From positions 1 through 9,295 of the forward strand of contig CAVCUP010000044.1 of the NCBI GenBank assembly GCA_963605405.1: a DNA stretch of 9,295 nt, read 5' to 3'. Below, one piece after another: positions 1 to 7,809 of the stretch (its first letter is position 1; each line of letters begins with the position of its first letter). Origin of the DNA: Paratractidigestivibacter sp963605405 (GTDB taxonomy: Bacteria > Actinomycetota > Coriobacteriia > Coriobacteriales > Atopobiaceae). Made by a program: the position numbers and the translations under genes. The notes beneath the pieces were generated by a model. That model did not search any database, had not been told where the DNA came from, and saw only the letters and a program-made list of their open reading frames with translations.

Positions 1-48
1 CGGGACTCGGGGTTTGGGGCTCCGGAAATGATTCGTCCAGCACGCCCG

Positions 49-165
49 CTACAGCACGCGCACGTTCTCGCGGCCGAACTTGACGAAGACGTCGTCGCCG
101 ACCTCGTAGATCTTGTGATTCCTGAGGTTGAAGTCGTAGATCTTGATGAGCGTGTCCCCAGCCAT
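49..165 (-). CDS. 38-aa ORF, TOBE-like C-terminus, possible ABC-transporter ATPase remnant
   Basis: Reading the minus strand from the ATG at 165 to the TAG at 49-51 gives 38 residues, beginning MAGDTLIKIYDF and ending EVGDDVFVKFGRENVRVL. The pattern Gly-Asp-x-Val-x-Val-x-(Phe/Ile)-x-x-Glu-x-(Val)-x-(Val)-Leu at a protein end is what I would expect from the final beta strands of a TOBE domain, the C-terminal domain of many importer ATPases (PotA, MalK, CysA type). No ATPase core lies upstream: the minus strand above 222 is antisense to the phospholipase gene. No good Shine-Dalgarno precedes the ATG. It is therefore either the broken tail of an ABC ATPase gene or a small independent protein. 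The resemblance is by eye only; an unrelated or non-coding ORF remains possible. Confidence 0.35.
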   Translation of the reverse strand: MAGDTLIKIYDFNLRNHKIYEVGDDVFVKFGRENVRVL

Positions 166-221
166 GTATCGCGAGCACAGGGGTATGCTAATCAAATCTG
201 TGCGAAACGAGAGGAGCCGCA

Positions 222-1130
222 ATGCCCGCCATCATATGCCACCACATCTTCGGCGAGGACGCCGCGACGGAGCTCCCGGAGGGCATGATCGAGGGCGAAG
301 AGGAGCTGCTCGCGTTCCTGCTCGGCAACCAGGGCCCCGACCCGCTCTTTGCCCGCTTCCGCACGCTGCCCTCCCGCGCCTCGACCGTCCACGCGCTCGG
401 CCACGACATGCACGAGCGGCGCTGCGGCCGCGCGCTTCTCGCCTTCCGTTCCGGCGTCGAGCACCTGCCCCGCCCCGACGAGCGGATCGGCCGTGCGTTC
501 GTGCTCGGGCTTCTCGCCCATTACCGGCTCGACAGCGTCGCGCACCCCTTCGTCTTCGCGCAGCAAGAGGCCTTGGCCTCGGCGTCTCCCGATCTCGCCG
601 GCTCCGACGCAGCTCTCCATGCCGTCATCGAGAGCGACATCGATTCCTGGATACTCTGGGAGAAGCGCCGCGCGACCGTGCTCGAGCGGCCTGCCCACAC
701 GAACCTCATGCGCACCGAGCGCATCGGACGCGTGGCGGGGGCGCTCTTCTCGCAGGTGGCGCTCAGCGTCTACGGCAGCGCGCTCGGCGCCCGAGAGTAC
801 GCCGCGTGCGTGGCGGACTACGAGCTCGAGTACCGGCTGCTCGACCCTGCGGAGGGCCCGGTCGCGCACGCCGTCGGCGCGGCGGAGCGCCTGGTCAAAC
901 CCCACTCCTTCGCGCAGGCGATGGCGCACCGCGTGGTCACGAGCTGCGACTGCGCCGCCGCGAACCTCGAGGGAGCGGCCTGGGCGGACCCTGTAGACGG
1001 CCGAGCCCGCCGGGAGAGCTTCGCGGATCTCTTCGACGCCGCCCTCGTGGGCTACCCCGCCCTCGCCGAGTCCTTCGCCCGCGGCGACCTCGGGCTGTCC
1101 CTCAATTACAACGGCCTGCCTCTCCCCTAG
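222..1130 (+). CDS. zinc-dependent phospholipase C family protein
   Basis: This is a 302-aa protein of the zinc-dependent phospholipase C/S1-P1 nuclease-like superfamily. Visible metal-ligand-type motifs, in order, are HHIFGEDA (His7, His8), GNQGPDPLF (35-43), HALGHDMHE (His57, His61, His64), LLAHYRLDSVAHP (His100, Asp104, His108) and HAVIESDID (His133, Glu137, Asp141). A Trp-x-x-Pro segment (254-257) and a terminal NYNGLP (295-300) follow. Spaced His/Asp/Glu of this kind bind two or three zinc ions in the family. There is no signal peptide or membrane segment, unlike secreted clostridial phospholipases, so it probably acts inside the cell and its substrate is unknown. The start is chosen because GAGGAG at 211-216 sits 5 nt upstream. 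A weak -10-like TATGCT lies at 184-189 without a convincing -35. It is transcribed alone and converges on the glutamate synthase operon. Confidence 0.8.
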   Translation: MPAIICHHIFGEDAATELPEGMIEGEEELLAFLLGNQGPDPLFARFRTLPSRASTVHALGHDMHERRCGRALLAFRSGVEHLPRPDERIGRAFVLGLLAHYRLDSVAHPFVFAQQEALASASPDLAGSDAALHAVIESDIDSWILWEKRRATVLERPAHTNLMRTERIGRVAGALFSQVALSVYGSALGAREYAACVADYELEYRLLDPAEGPVAHAVGAAERLVKPHSFAQAMAHRVVTSCDCAAANLEGAAWADPVDGRARRESFADLFDAALVGYPALAESFARGDLGLSLNYNGLPLP

Positions 1131-1136
1131 GCGCGC

Positions 1137-1176
1137 CGACCTGCCGCCGCGCGGCGGGAAGAAGGCCGCCAGGTCG
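1137..1176 (+). other. GC-rich inverted repeat directly after the phospholipase stop codon
   Basis: Seven bases at 1137-1143 (CGACCTG) are perfectly complementary to 1170-1176 (CAGGTCG). They enclose a second perfect palindrome, CCGCCGC/GCGGCGG at 1144-1157. The element starts 6 nt after the stop codon at 1128-1130. RNA from the plus strand could fold here, but no T-run follows, so I do not call it a terminator. It could protect the 3' end or simply reflect the GC-rich sequence. Confidence 0.3.
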
Positions 1177-1363
1177 CGCATATCGGGGTTATGGCAGCCG
1201 CGGGACGTGCCGCGTTGCAAAAATCGGGGTGATGGCAAGAAATCGGCTGCCATCACCCCTTATTTCTAAACATCCGGGGCCCTTAGCGTCCTTGTCGCTG
1301 CCATCACTCCCTTTTTCGCAACAAAAGCCCCGCCGAAATTGCCATCAGCCCGTTTAACGCAAC
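1173..1363. repeat. cluster of five 26-bp interspersed repeats in two orientations
   Basis: Five ungapped 26-bp copies occur: R1 1173-1198 (minus), R2 1214-1239 (minus), R3 1246-1271 (plus), R4 1297-1322 (plus) and R5 1338-1363 (plus). Read in repeat orientation, each has two variable bases, then the core TGCCATCACCCC (one mismatch in R1, R4 and R5, none in R2 and R3), then an AT-rich stretch of about six bases, then an end close to CGCAAC (exact in R4 and R5; TGCAAC in R2, CGCGAC in R1, CTAAAC in R3). Same-orientation neighbours start 41 (R1-R2), 51 (R3-R4) and 41 (R4-R5) bases apart, near whole numbers of helical turns. The copies lie between two convergent genes. No ORF of convincing composition crosses them. 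Possible natures are a dispersed intergenic repeat family, an operator array, or RNA hairpin halves. Confidence 0.75.
1226..1267. terminator. bidirectional hairpin terminator made from repeats R2 and R3
   Basis: GGGGTGATGGCA (1226-1237) and TGCCATCACCCC (1248-1259) form a perfect 12-bp stem with a 10-base loop. On the plus strand the stem is followed by TTATTTCT (1260-1267). On the minus strand it is followed, after two bases, by five T (complement of 1219-1223). This fits an intrinsic terminator for the phospholipase gene and a backstop for read-through from the gltBD operon. Position between converging genes agrees. Termination is inferred from structure only. Confidence 0.6.
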
Positions 1364-1419
1364 ATGGTGAGCCTCGGGCGCGCAAGGAACCTGTTCGCGC
1401 ACGCGTCTGCCCGCACCCA

Positions 1420-1461
1420 AATAAAACGCCCGCCGCCGGCAAGAAAACCGACGGCGGGCGT
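1420..1461 (-). terminator. intrinsic terminator of the gltB-gltD-ORF operon
   Basis: On the minus strand, ACGCCCGCCG (complement of 1452-1461) pairs perfectly with CGGCGGGCGT (complement of 1426-1435). A further CGG/CCG pairing lies inside, and a loop holds a run of A/T bases. The stem is followed by TTTTATT (complement of 1420-1426). The hairpin begins 7 nt after the stop codon of the small third ORF, exactly where the end of the minus-strand operon is expected. Confidence 0.8.
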
Positions 1462-1467
1462 GCCGTG

Positions 1468-1692
1468 TCAGAGCCAGACGAGGTCGCCTGAGTCGTCGTC
1501 CCCCGAAGAAGGTGAGCTCCCGGAGACGCCCTCTCCCCAATCGAAGGAATCCTCGAGCCAGGGACGCTGCGTCTCGCTCGCGTCGCGGAACGGCTTGTCC
1601 TCGCCGTCGACCAGCCACACAAGATCGGCGGAAGAGGTTTCCGGGCGGGCGCCCCTGCCGGAGACGATCGGAATCTCCCCAGGCGCGGACAT
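1468..1692 (-). CDS. small acidic protein of unknown function, third gene of the glutamate synthase operon
   Basis: A 74-aa ORF starts at the ATG at 1692, two bases after the gltD stop (TAG-CC-ATG), and ends at the TGA at 1468-1470, just before the operon terminator. The protein is acidic and rich in Asp, Glu, Ser and Gly, with no signal peptide or membrane segment. A short motif, (A/G)DLVWL, appears at 22-27 and again as the very last residues (69-74). Between them RPWLEDSFDWGEG (43-55) looks like a related Trp/acid motif. I recognise no family. The spacing suggests translational coupling to gltD, since only a weak GGGG precedes the start. A longer reading of the same frame from 1824 runs antiparallel into gltD and is Arg-rich, so the internal ATG is preferred. 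It may be an accessory or regulator of GOGAT, or a low-complexity ORF of no function. Confidence 0.6.
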   Translation of the reverse strand: MSAPGEIPIVSGRGARPETSSADLVWLVDGEDKPFRDASETQRPWLEDSFDWGEGVSGSSPSSGDDDSGDLVWL

Positions 1693-1694
1693 GG

Positions 1695-3173
1695 CTAAAG
1701 CCCCAGCTCGGAAGCCACCTCGTCGACGCACGCCATAGCGTCGGCGATGGCAGAGACGACAAGGGAGGAACCGTTGCGGGCATCGCCGGCGGCGAAAACC
1801 GGGGTCTCGCCCGCGGCCACGCACTTGTGCTTACCAGCCTCGGCCATCACGGGCAGCGGACGGCCGGAGGTGGCCATCTCGGCGCCGAGGGCGGCGTACA
1901 CCGCGGCCTCAGGGCCGGTGAAGCCGCAGGCAATAAGCACGAGCTGCGCCGGGTAGGTGCGCTCGGAATCCATCTTGCGCTCCGGCTTGCCGGCAGACCA
2001 GTCGAGGTCGACGACGTCGAGGCCGCTGACCTTGCCCTCGGAGTCAAAGGTCACCTCGAGGGTATCGACCGCCCACTCGCGCATCTCGCCGCCCGTGAGG
2101 GCGATGGCCTCCTGCTGGCCATAGTCGGTCTTCTTGACGTTCGGCCACTGCGGCCAGGCGTTGCCCGGCGCCGGCTTCTCGGGCGCGCAGGGCATGAACT
2201 CGAACTGTCGCACGGACTTGGCGCCCTGTCGCACCGCTGTGCCCAGGCAGTCGTTGCCCGTGTCGCCGCCGCCGATGACGACGACGTCCTTGCCGGCGGC
2301 GTCGATGGCCACGGGCCCGTCGCCCAGCACGGACTTGGTCGCGGCGGTCAGGTAGTCGACGGCGTAGACCACGCCGCCGGCCTCGAGGCCCTCGGCGAAA
2401 CCCTTGGCGGCGAGGCCGCGCGGCACGCTCGCGCCCACGGTCACGACCACGGCGTCGAAGTCGGCGAGGATGCCCTCGACCACCTCGGCGTCGGTCGCGT
2501 CAACGCCGAGCTTGAACTCGACGCCGAGCTCGGCCATGAGCGAGACGCGGCGCTCGACCACGGACTTCTCGAGCTTCATGTTCGGGATACCGTACATGAG
2601 CAGGCCGCCGGCGCGGTCGGACTTCTCGAAGACGGTCACGCGGGCGCCGCGGCGGGCGAGCTCCCAGGCGGCGGCGAGACCGGCCGGGCCGGAGCCGACG
2701 ACGGCCACGGTCTTGGCGCCCTCGGCGGCGGGCTCGAAGCGGCGCGGGCCGCCGTTGGCCCACTCCCAGTCGGAGATGGCGCGCTCGTTGTCGTGGATCG
2801 TCTCGGGCTCGTCGGCGCAGCCGAGGTTGCACGCGGCCTCGCAGAGCGCGGGGCACACGCGGCTCGTGAACTCGGGCAGGGGCGACGTCATCGCCAGGCG
2901 CTCGGCCGCCTCCTTGAACTGGCCGCGGTAGAGCAGGTCGTTCCACTCCGGGATCAGGTTGTGCAGCGGGCAGCCCGAGGGACGGGCCTTCCCGAAGCTC
3001 ACGCCGGTCTGACAGAAGGCGACGCCGCACATCATGCAACGGCTGGCCTGGAGCTGCTGCGCCTCCTGGGTAAGGGTCACGTAGAGCTCGTCGTAATCTT
3101 TCGTGCGCTCCTCGACGGGGCGCAGGTCATGGGCTTCGCGGCCCAAGGTGAGAAACGCTCCTGGCTTGCCCAT
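1695..3173 (-). CDS. gltD: glutamate synthase [NADPH] small subunit
   Basis: This 492-aa protein is the beta subunit of bacterial glutamate synthase. It takes electrons from NADPH through FAD and passes them via iron-sulfur clusters to the large subunit. The N-terminal part has two cysteine groups for 4Fe-4S clusters: Cys46, Cys49, Cys54 and Cys68, and Cys107, Cys111, Cys115 and Cys119. The FAD dinucleotide fold follows at VAVVGSGPAGLAAAWELA (157 onward) with its acid at Glu183. The NADPH fold is at VVVIGGGDTGNDCLG (297-311), and the closing FAD motif is FAAGDARNGSSLVVSAIADA (460-479). The length is normal for the family. The ATG at 3173 lies 3 nt beyond the gltB stop (TAA-TCC-ATG), with GAGGGGA inside the end of gltB as ribosome site. 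All key residues are present. Confidence 0.96.
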   Translation of the reverse strand: MGKPGAFLTLGREAHDLRPVEERTKDYDELYVTLTQEAQQLQASRCMMCGVAFCQTGVSFGKARPSGCPLHNLIPEWNDLLYRGQFKEAAERLAMTSPLPEFTSRVCPALCEAACNLGCADEPETIHDNERAISDWEWANGGPRRFEPAAEGAKTVAVVGSGPAGLAAAWELARRGARVTVFEKSDRAGGLLMYGIPNMKLEKSVVERRVSLMAELGVEFKLGVDATDAEVVEGILADFDAVVVTVGASVPRGLAAKGFAEGLEAGGVVYAVDYLTAATKSVLGDGPVAIDAAGKDVVVIGGGDTGNDCLGTAVRQGAKSVRQFEFMPCAPEKPAPGNAWPQWPNVKKTDYGQQEAIALTGGEMREWAVDTLEVTFDSEGKVSGLDVVDLDWSAGKPERKMDSERTYPAQLVLIACGFTGPEAAVYAALGAEMATSGRPLPVMAEAGKHKCVAAGETPVFAAGDARNGSSLVVSAIADAMACVDEVASELGL

Positions 3174-3176
3174 GGA

Positions 3177-6100
3177 TTACTTCCCCTCTTTCATGGAATC
3201 GAATGCGAACTGCAGGGCGTCCTCGTGGGACATGCCGCGCGCCTCTCCCTGCGCGACGAAGTCCAGGACGCGAGCGTAGTCGCGCGGGATGACCTTGACG
3301 AAGCTCTTCGCGACGGACTTGAAGCGATAGAGCATCTTGATGCCGCGCGGGCTCGAGGTGCGCAGCGCGTGCTCCTCCACGAGGTTGTGGATGAGCTCGA
3401 TCTCCTCCTCGGAGGGCTTGACGAGGTCGACCATCTCGTGGTTGCAGCGCTTCTCGAGCGTGCCGAACTCGTCGTAGACGTAGGCCACGCCGCCGGACAT
3501 GCCCGCGGCGAAGTTCATACCGACCTCGCCGAGGATGACCGCGACGCCGCCGGTCATGTACTCGCAGCCGTGGTTGCCGCAGCCCTCGACCACCACGGTG
3601 GCGCCGGAGTTGCGCACGGCGAAGCGCTGGCCGGCCAGGCCGTTGACGAAGCCCTTGCCGGAGGTCGCGCCGTAGAACGCGACGTTGCCGATGACGATGT
3701 TCTCATCGAACTTGTAGGTCGCCTCGTCGGAGGGGCGCACGGAGAGCACGCCGCCGGAGAGGCCCTTGCCGAAGTAGTCGTTGGCGTCGCCGACGATGTT
3801 GAGCGTCACGCCCTTGGGCAGGAAGGCGCCGAAGCTCTGGCCGCCGGAGCCGTCGCAGTCCACGGTGATGAAGCCCTCGGGCAGGCCCTCGGGGTGCTGC
3901 TTGGTGACCATGGAGCCCAGCAGGGTGCCCACGCAGCGGTTGACGTTGGCGATGTCGGCGTGGAAGTGGATCGGCTCGAGGTGCTCGCGGGCGCTCGCCG
4001 TGTAGGGCACGAAGAGCGTGGAGTCGAGGGTCTTCTCGATCTCGAGGTCGGGGGCCATGGAGGGCAGGAAGTGCTTGCCGTCGGCGCCCGGGATGTTCTT
4101 GCCGTACTCGTTGGTGTTGGTGGCGAGAAGGTCCGCGAGGTCGATGGTGTTGGCCTTCCAGTTGCCCTCGACCTCGACCTGGCGCAGGCACTCGGCGTGG
4201 CCGACCATCTCGTCGACGGTGCGGAAGCCGAGCTCGGCCATGATCTCGCGCATCTCCTGGGCCACGAAGGTCATGAAGTTGACCACGTGCTCGGGCTTGC
4301 CGGCGAAGCGGCCGCGGAGCTTGCAGTTCTGCGTGGCGATGCCGGCCGGGCAGGTATCCTGCTGGCAGTCGCGCTGCATGAGGCAGCCGCAGGCGATGAG
4401 CGGCATGGTGGCGAAGCCGAACTCCTCGGCGCCGAGAAGCGCGGCGATGGCCACGTCGCGGCCGCTCATGAGCTTGCCGTCCGTCTCGACGACGACGCGG
4501 GAGCGCAGGCCGTTGAGCAGCAGGGTCTGCTGGGTCTCGGCCAGGCCGATCTCGAACGGGATGCCCGCGTGGTAGATGGAGTCGCGCGGGGCCGCGCCGG
4601 TGCCGCCGTTGTGGCCCGAGATGGTGATCTTGTCCGCGCCGCCCTTGGCCACGCCGGTGGCGATGGTGCCCACGCCGGCCAGCGCGCAGAGCTTGACGGA
4701 GATGCGGGCGTCGGGGTTGGCGTTCTTGAGGTCGAAGATGAGCTCGGCCAGGTCCTCGATGGAGTAGATGTCGTGGTGGGGCGGCGGCGAGATGAGGCCG
4801 ACGCCGGGCGTGGACTGGCGCACCTCGGCGATCCAGGGGTAGACCTTCTTGCCGGGGAGATGCCCGCCCTCGCCGGGCTTGGCGCCCTGGGCCATCTTGA
4901 TCTGGATCTCGATGGCGGAACGCAGGTAGCGGGAAGTGACGCCGAAGCGGCCGGAGGCGACCTGCTTGATGGCGCTCTTCTTGGAGTCGCCGTTGGGAAG
5001 CGGGGTCTCGCGCGCCGGGTCCTCGCCGCCCTCGCCGGTGTTGGAGCGGCCGTGGATGCGGTTCATGGCGATGGCCAGGCACTCGTGCTGCTCGCGGGAG
5101 ATGGAGCCGTAGGACATGGCGCCGGTGTTGAAGCGGGTCATGATGGACTCGACGGGCTCGACCTCGTCGAGGGCGACGGGCGTGCGGCCGGAGGCGTCGA
5201 AGTCCATGAGGTCGCGCAGGGTGACGGCGCGGCCGCGGCGGTGCGTCCAGGCGGAGTACTCCTTGAACTCATCGTAGTCGCCCGTGCGGCAGGAGTGCTG
5301 CAGCAGGTAGACGGTCTTGGGGTCGATGAGGTGTTCCTCGCCGTCCTGCGGGCGCCACTTGGTGATGCCGAGCGTCGGGAGCTGGTCGGGCGCGGGGGTC
5401 TTGGCCAGGGCGAGGGCCGCGTCGTAGCGGCCGTTCTGCTCGCGCTGGATATCGGCCACGGTGAGGCCGCCGATACGGGTCGCGGTGGAGGTGAAGTACT
5501 CGTCGACGACCTCGTCGGCCAGGCCGAGGATCTCGAAGATCTGGGCGGAGTGGTAGCCCTGCATGGTCGAGATGCCCATCTTGGACATGATCGAGGTGAT
5601 GCCTGCGGTCACGGCGCGGTTGTAGTTGGCCTGGGCCTCCTCGGCGGGAAGGTCGATGGCGCCCTTCTCGCACAGGTCGGCGATGCACTCGTGCGCCATA
5701 TAGGGATAGATGCCCGAGGCGGAGTAGCCGACGAGGCAGGCATAGTCGTGGGCGTTCACTGCGTCGCCCGTCTCGACCACGAGGTCGGCGTCCATGCGCA
5801 GGCCGGCCGAGATGAGGTGGTTGTGCACGCAGCCGAGGGCGAGCAGCGACGGGATGGGCACCTCACCCGCGGCCGAGCGGTCGGAGATCACGATGATGTT
5901 CGCGCCGGCGCGGATCGCCTCCTCGGCATCGCCCGCGAGTGCGTCCAGGGCATGCCTGAGGGCATCGGCATCGCCGTCTCGGCGGTAGGTCGCCGAGAGG
6001 CGCGCGGTCTTGAAGCCCACGCGGTCGATGGCGCAGATACGCTCGAAGGCGTCGCGGGAGAGCATGGGGCCCTGCAGGCGCACGAGGCGGCAGTTGTCGC

Positions 6101-7793
6101 GGCAATCCTCGAGGAGATTGCCGTGGTTGCCGAGATAGAGCACCTGGGAGGTCACGAGGTTCTCGCGAAGCGCGTCGATGGGCGGGTTCGTGACCTGCGC
6201 GAAGAGCTGGTGGAAGTAGTCGAAGAAGGAGCGGGTCTTCTTGGAGAGGCACGCCAGCGGGCTGTCGACGCCCATGGAGGCCAGGGGAACCTTGCCGGCC
6301 GCGGCCATCGGGCGGATGGCCTCGTCGACGTCGTCGTAGTGGTAGCCGAGTTTGGCCATGCGCGTGGTGAGGCCGATGCCCTCGTCGCGCTTCTCGCCGA
6401 GCTCGTCGGCCGCGGGCTCGCGCAGGTCGGAGATGTCGAGGGTCTCGTCGTCGAGCCAGTCGCGGAAGGGCTTCTGGTTGGCGTACTTGTCGCGGATCTC
6501 GTCGTTCCAGATCACGCGGCCCTGGTCGGGGTCGACCTCGAGCATCTCGCCGGGGCCGAGGCAGCCGGCCTGCTGGATGTTCGCGGGGTCGACGTCGATG
6601 GTGCCCACCTCGGACGAGAGGATGATGCGGTCGTCGCGCGTGACGTAGTAGCGCGCCGGGCGCAGGCCGTTGCGGTCGAGGGCGGCGCCGAAGAGCTTGC
6701 CGTCGGTGAAGGCGATGGCGGCCGGGCCGTCCCAGGGCTCCATGAGCATGGACTGGTAGGCGTCGTAGCTGCGGCGCTTATCGGAGAGATCGGGGTTCTT
6801 GTCCCAGGGCTCGGGGATCATGAGCGTGACGGCGCGGTCCAGGGGACGGCCGTTCATGGTGAGGAACTCGAGCACGTTGTCGAGGATGGCGGAGTCCGAG
6901 CCCTCCTTGTTGATCACGGGCATGACCTGCTCGAGGTCGGCGCCGAGCACCGGGCTGTACAGGTGCGGCTCGCGGGCACGGATCCACGAGACGTTGCCGC
7001 GCAGGGTGTTGATCTCGCCGTTGTGGATGATGTAGCGGTTGGGGTGCGCGCGCTCCCAGGAGGGGGTGGTGTTCGTGGAGTAGCGGGAGTGCACGAGGGC
7101 GAGCGCGGTCTCGACGGCCGCGTCGTTGAGGTCGATGAAGAAACGGCGCATCTGCGTGGCCACGAGCATGCCCTTGTACACGATGGTGCGGGTGGACATG
7201 GAGCACACGTAGAAGATCTTGCCGGTGAGGGCGGGGTTGGCGTCTGCGGCGCGCTCGATGGTGCGGCGGGTCACGTAGAGCTTGCGCTCGAAGGCCATCC
7301 CGCGCTCGACGCCCTCGGGGCGGCGCAGAAACGCCTGGAGGATGGTCGGCATGCAGGCGCGGGCGGAGTCGCCGAGGTCATGCGGGTCGACGGGCACCTC
7401 TCGCCAGAACATCAGCGGCACGCCGCACTTGGCGCAGCCCTCCTCGAAGACGCGCTTGGCGTCGGCGACGCCCAGGGCGTCGTCGTGCGGGAAGAAGAGC
7501 ATGGCCACGCCGTAGTCGCCCTCGTCGGGGAGCAGCTGCCCCTCCTTCTGGGCCTCCTTGCGGAAGAAGCGGTGCGGGATCTGGAAGAGCACGCCGGCGC
7601 CGTCGCCGGTGTTGCGCTCAAGGCCCTTGCCGCCTCGGTGCTCGAGATTGACGAGGACCGAGAGCGCGTCGTCCAGGGTCTGGTGGCTGCGGACGCCCTT
7701 GAGATGGGCGATCGCGCCGATGCCGCAGGCGTCGTGCTCGAACTCCTCGCGGTAGAGACCCGGCTGGCGGGTCTGGTCCTCACGTTGGGTCAT
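3177..7793 (-). CDS. gltB: glutamate synthase [NADPH] large subunit
   Basis: This 1538-aa protein is the alpha subunit of GOGAT. It releases ammonia from glutamine in an N-terminal class II amidotransferase domain, channels it to an FMN site and adds it to 2-oxoglutarate. The catalytic Cys23 (DACGIG) becomes the N-terminus after removal of a 22-residue propeptide. EHRGG (51-55), NTGDGAG (61-67) and the later HNGEINT belong to the same domain (about 23-430). A central domain spans about 470-770. The FMN/synthase domain (about 830-1200) has MSYGSIS (893-899), GEGG loops, and ISGHNGGTGA near 1058-1067. The 3Fe-4S motif is Cys1137-x5-Cys1143-x4-Cys1148. The GXGXG beta-helix domain fills about 1290-1450. 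The ATG at 7793 is chosen because AAGGAGAGG lies 7 nt upstream and the mature-Cys position then fits; the open frame to 8162 is unrelated sequence. It is first in the operon. Confidence 0.97.
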   Translation of the reverse strand: MTQREDQTRQPGLYREEFEHDACGIGAIAHLKGVRSHQTLDDALSVLVNLEHRGGKGLERNTGDGAGVLFQIPHRFFRKEAQKEGQLLPDEGDYGVAMLFFPHDDALGVADAKRVFEEGCAKCGVPLMFWREVPVDPHDLGDSARACMPTILQAFLRRPEGVERGMAFERKLYVTRRTIERAADANPALTGKIFYVCSMSTRTIVYKGMLVATQMRRFFIDLNDAAVETALALVHSRYSTNTTPSWERAHPNRYIIHNGEINTLRGNVSWIRAREPHLYSPVLGADLEQVMPVINKEGSDSAILDNVLEFLTMNGRPLDRAVTLMIPEPWDKNPDLSDKRRSYDAYQSMLMEPWDGPAAIAFTDGKLFGAALDRNGLRPARYYVTRDDRIILSSEVGTIDVDPANIQQAGCLGPGEMLEVDPDQGRVIWNDEIRDKYANQKPFRDWLDDETLDISDLREPAADELGEKRDEGIGLTTRMAKLGYHYDDVDEAIRPMAAAGKVPLASMGVDSPLACLSKKTRSFFDYFHQLFAQVTNPPIDALRENLVTSQVLYLGNHGNLLEDCRDNCRLVRLQGPMLSRDAFERICAIDRVGFKTARLSATYRRDGDADALRHALDALAGDAEEAIRAGANIIVISDRSAAGEVPIPSLLALGCVHNHLISAGLRMDADLVVETGDAVNAHDYACLVGYSASGIYPYMAHECIADLCEKGAIDLPAEEAQANYNRAVTAGITSIMSKMGISTMQGYHSAQIFEILGLADEVVDEYFTSTATRIGGLTVADIQREQNGRYDAALALAKTPAPDQLPTLGITKWRPQDGEEHLIDPKTVYLLQHSCRTGDYDEFKEYSAWTHRRGRAVTLRDLMDFDASGRTPVALDEVEPVESIMTRFNTGAMSYGSISREQHECLAIAMNRIHGRSNTGEGGEDPARETPLPNGDSKKSAIKQVASGRFGVTSRYLRSAIEIQIKMAQGAKPGEGGHLPGKKVYPWIAEVRQSTPGVGLISPPPHHDIYSIEDLAELIFDLKNANPDARISVKLCALAGVGTIATGVAKGGADKITISGHNGGTGAAPRDSIYHAGIPFEIGLAETQQTLLLNGLRSRVVVETDGKLMSGRDVAIAALLGAEEFGFATMPLIACGCLMQRDCQQDTCPAGIATQNCKLRGRFAGKPEHVVNFMTFVAQEMREIMAELGFRTVDEMVGHAECLRQVEVEGNWKANTIDLADLLATNTNEYGKNIPGADGKHFLPSMAPDLEIEKTLDSTLFVPYTASAREHLEPIHFHADIANVNRCVGTLLGSMVTKQHPEGLPEGFITVDCDGSGGQSFGAFLPKGVTLNIVGDANDYFGKGLSGGVLSVRPSDEATYKFDENIVIGNVAFYGATSGKGFVNGLAGQRFAVRNSGATVVVEGCGNHGCEYMTGGVAVILGEVGMNFAAGMSGGVAYVYDEFGTLEKRCNHEMVDLVKPSEEEIELIHNLVEEHALRTSSPRGIKMLYRFKSVAKSFVKVIPRDYARVLDFVAQGEARGMSHEDALQFAFDSMKEGK

Positions 7794-7800
7794 TGGGTTT

Positions 7801-7809
7801 CCTCTCCTT
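7801..7809 (-). promoter_or_regulatory. ribosome binding site of gltB
   Basis: On the minus strand AAGGAGAGG ends 7 nt before the ATG at 7793. It is a near-ideal Shine-Dalgarno sequence. It decides the start, because the open reading frame continues upstream for another 123 codons without one. Confidence 0.85.

Noticed and set aside
192..1256. A 354-codon minus-strand open frame antisense to the phospholipase gene.
   Set aside because: No recognisable domain, no ribosome site, and it would run through the hairpin terminator at 1226-1259; it mirrors the real gene's codon bias.
143..1357. Long plus-strand open frame overlapping the phospholipase gene in another frame.
   Set aside because: Extremely Arg/Pro/Ala-rich, typical of a shifted frame in GC-rich DNA; the 222-1130 frame has clear family motifs.
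1173..1363. CRISPR-like array of the 26-bp repeats.
   Set aside because: Copies are in mixed orientation, the intervals between them are very short (7-25 bases) and irregular, and there is no leader or cas gene.
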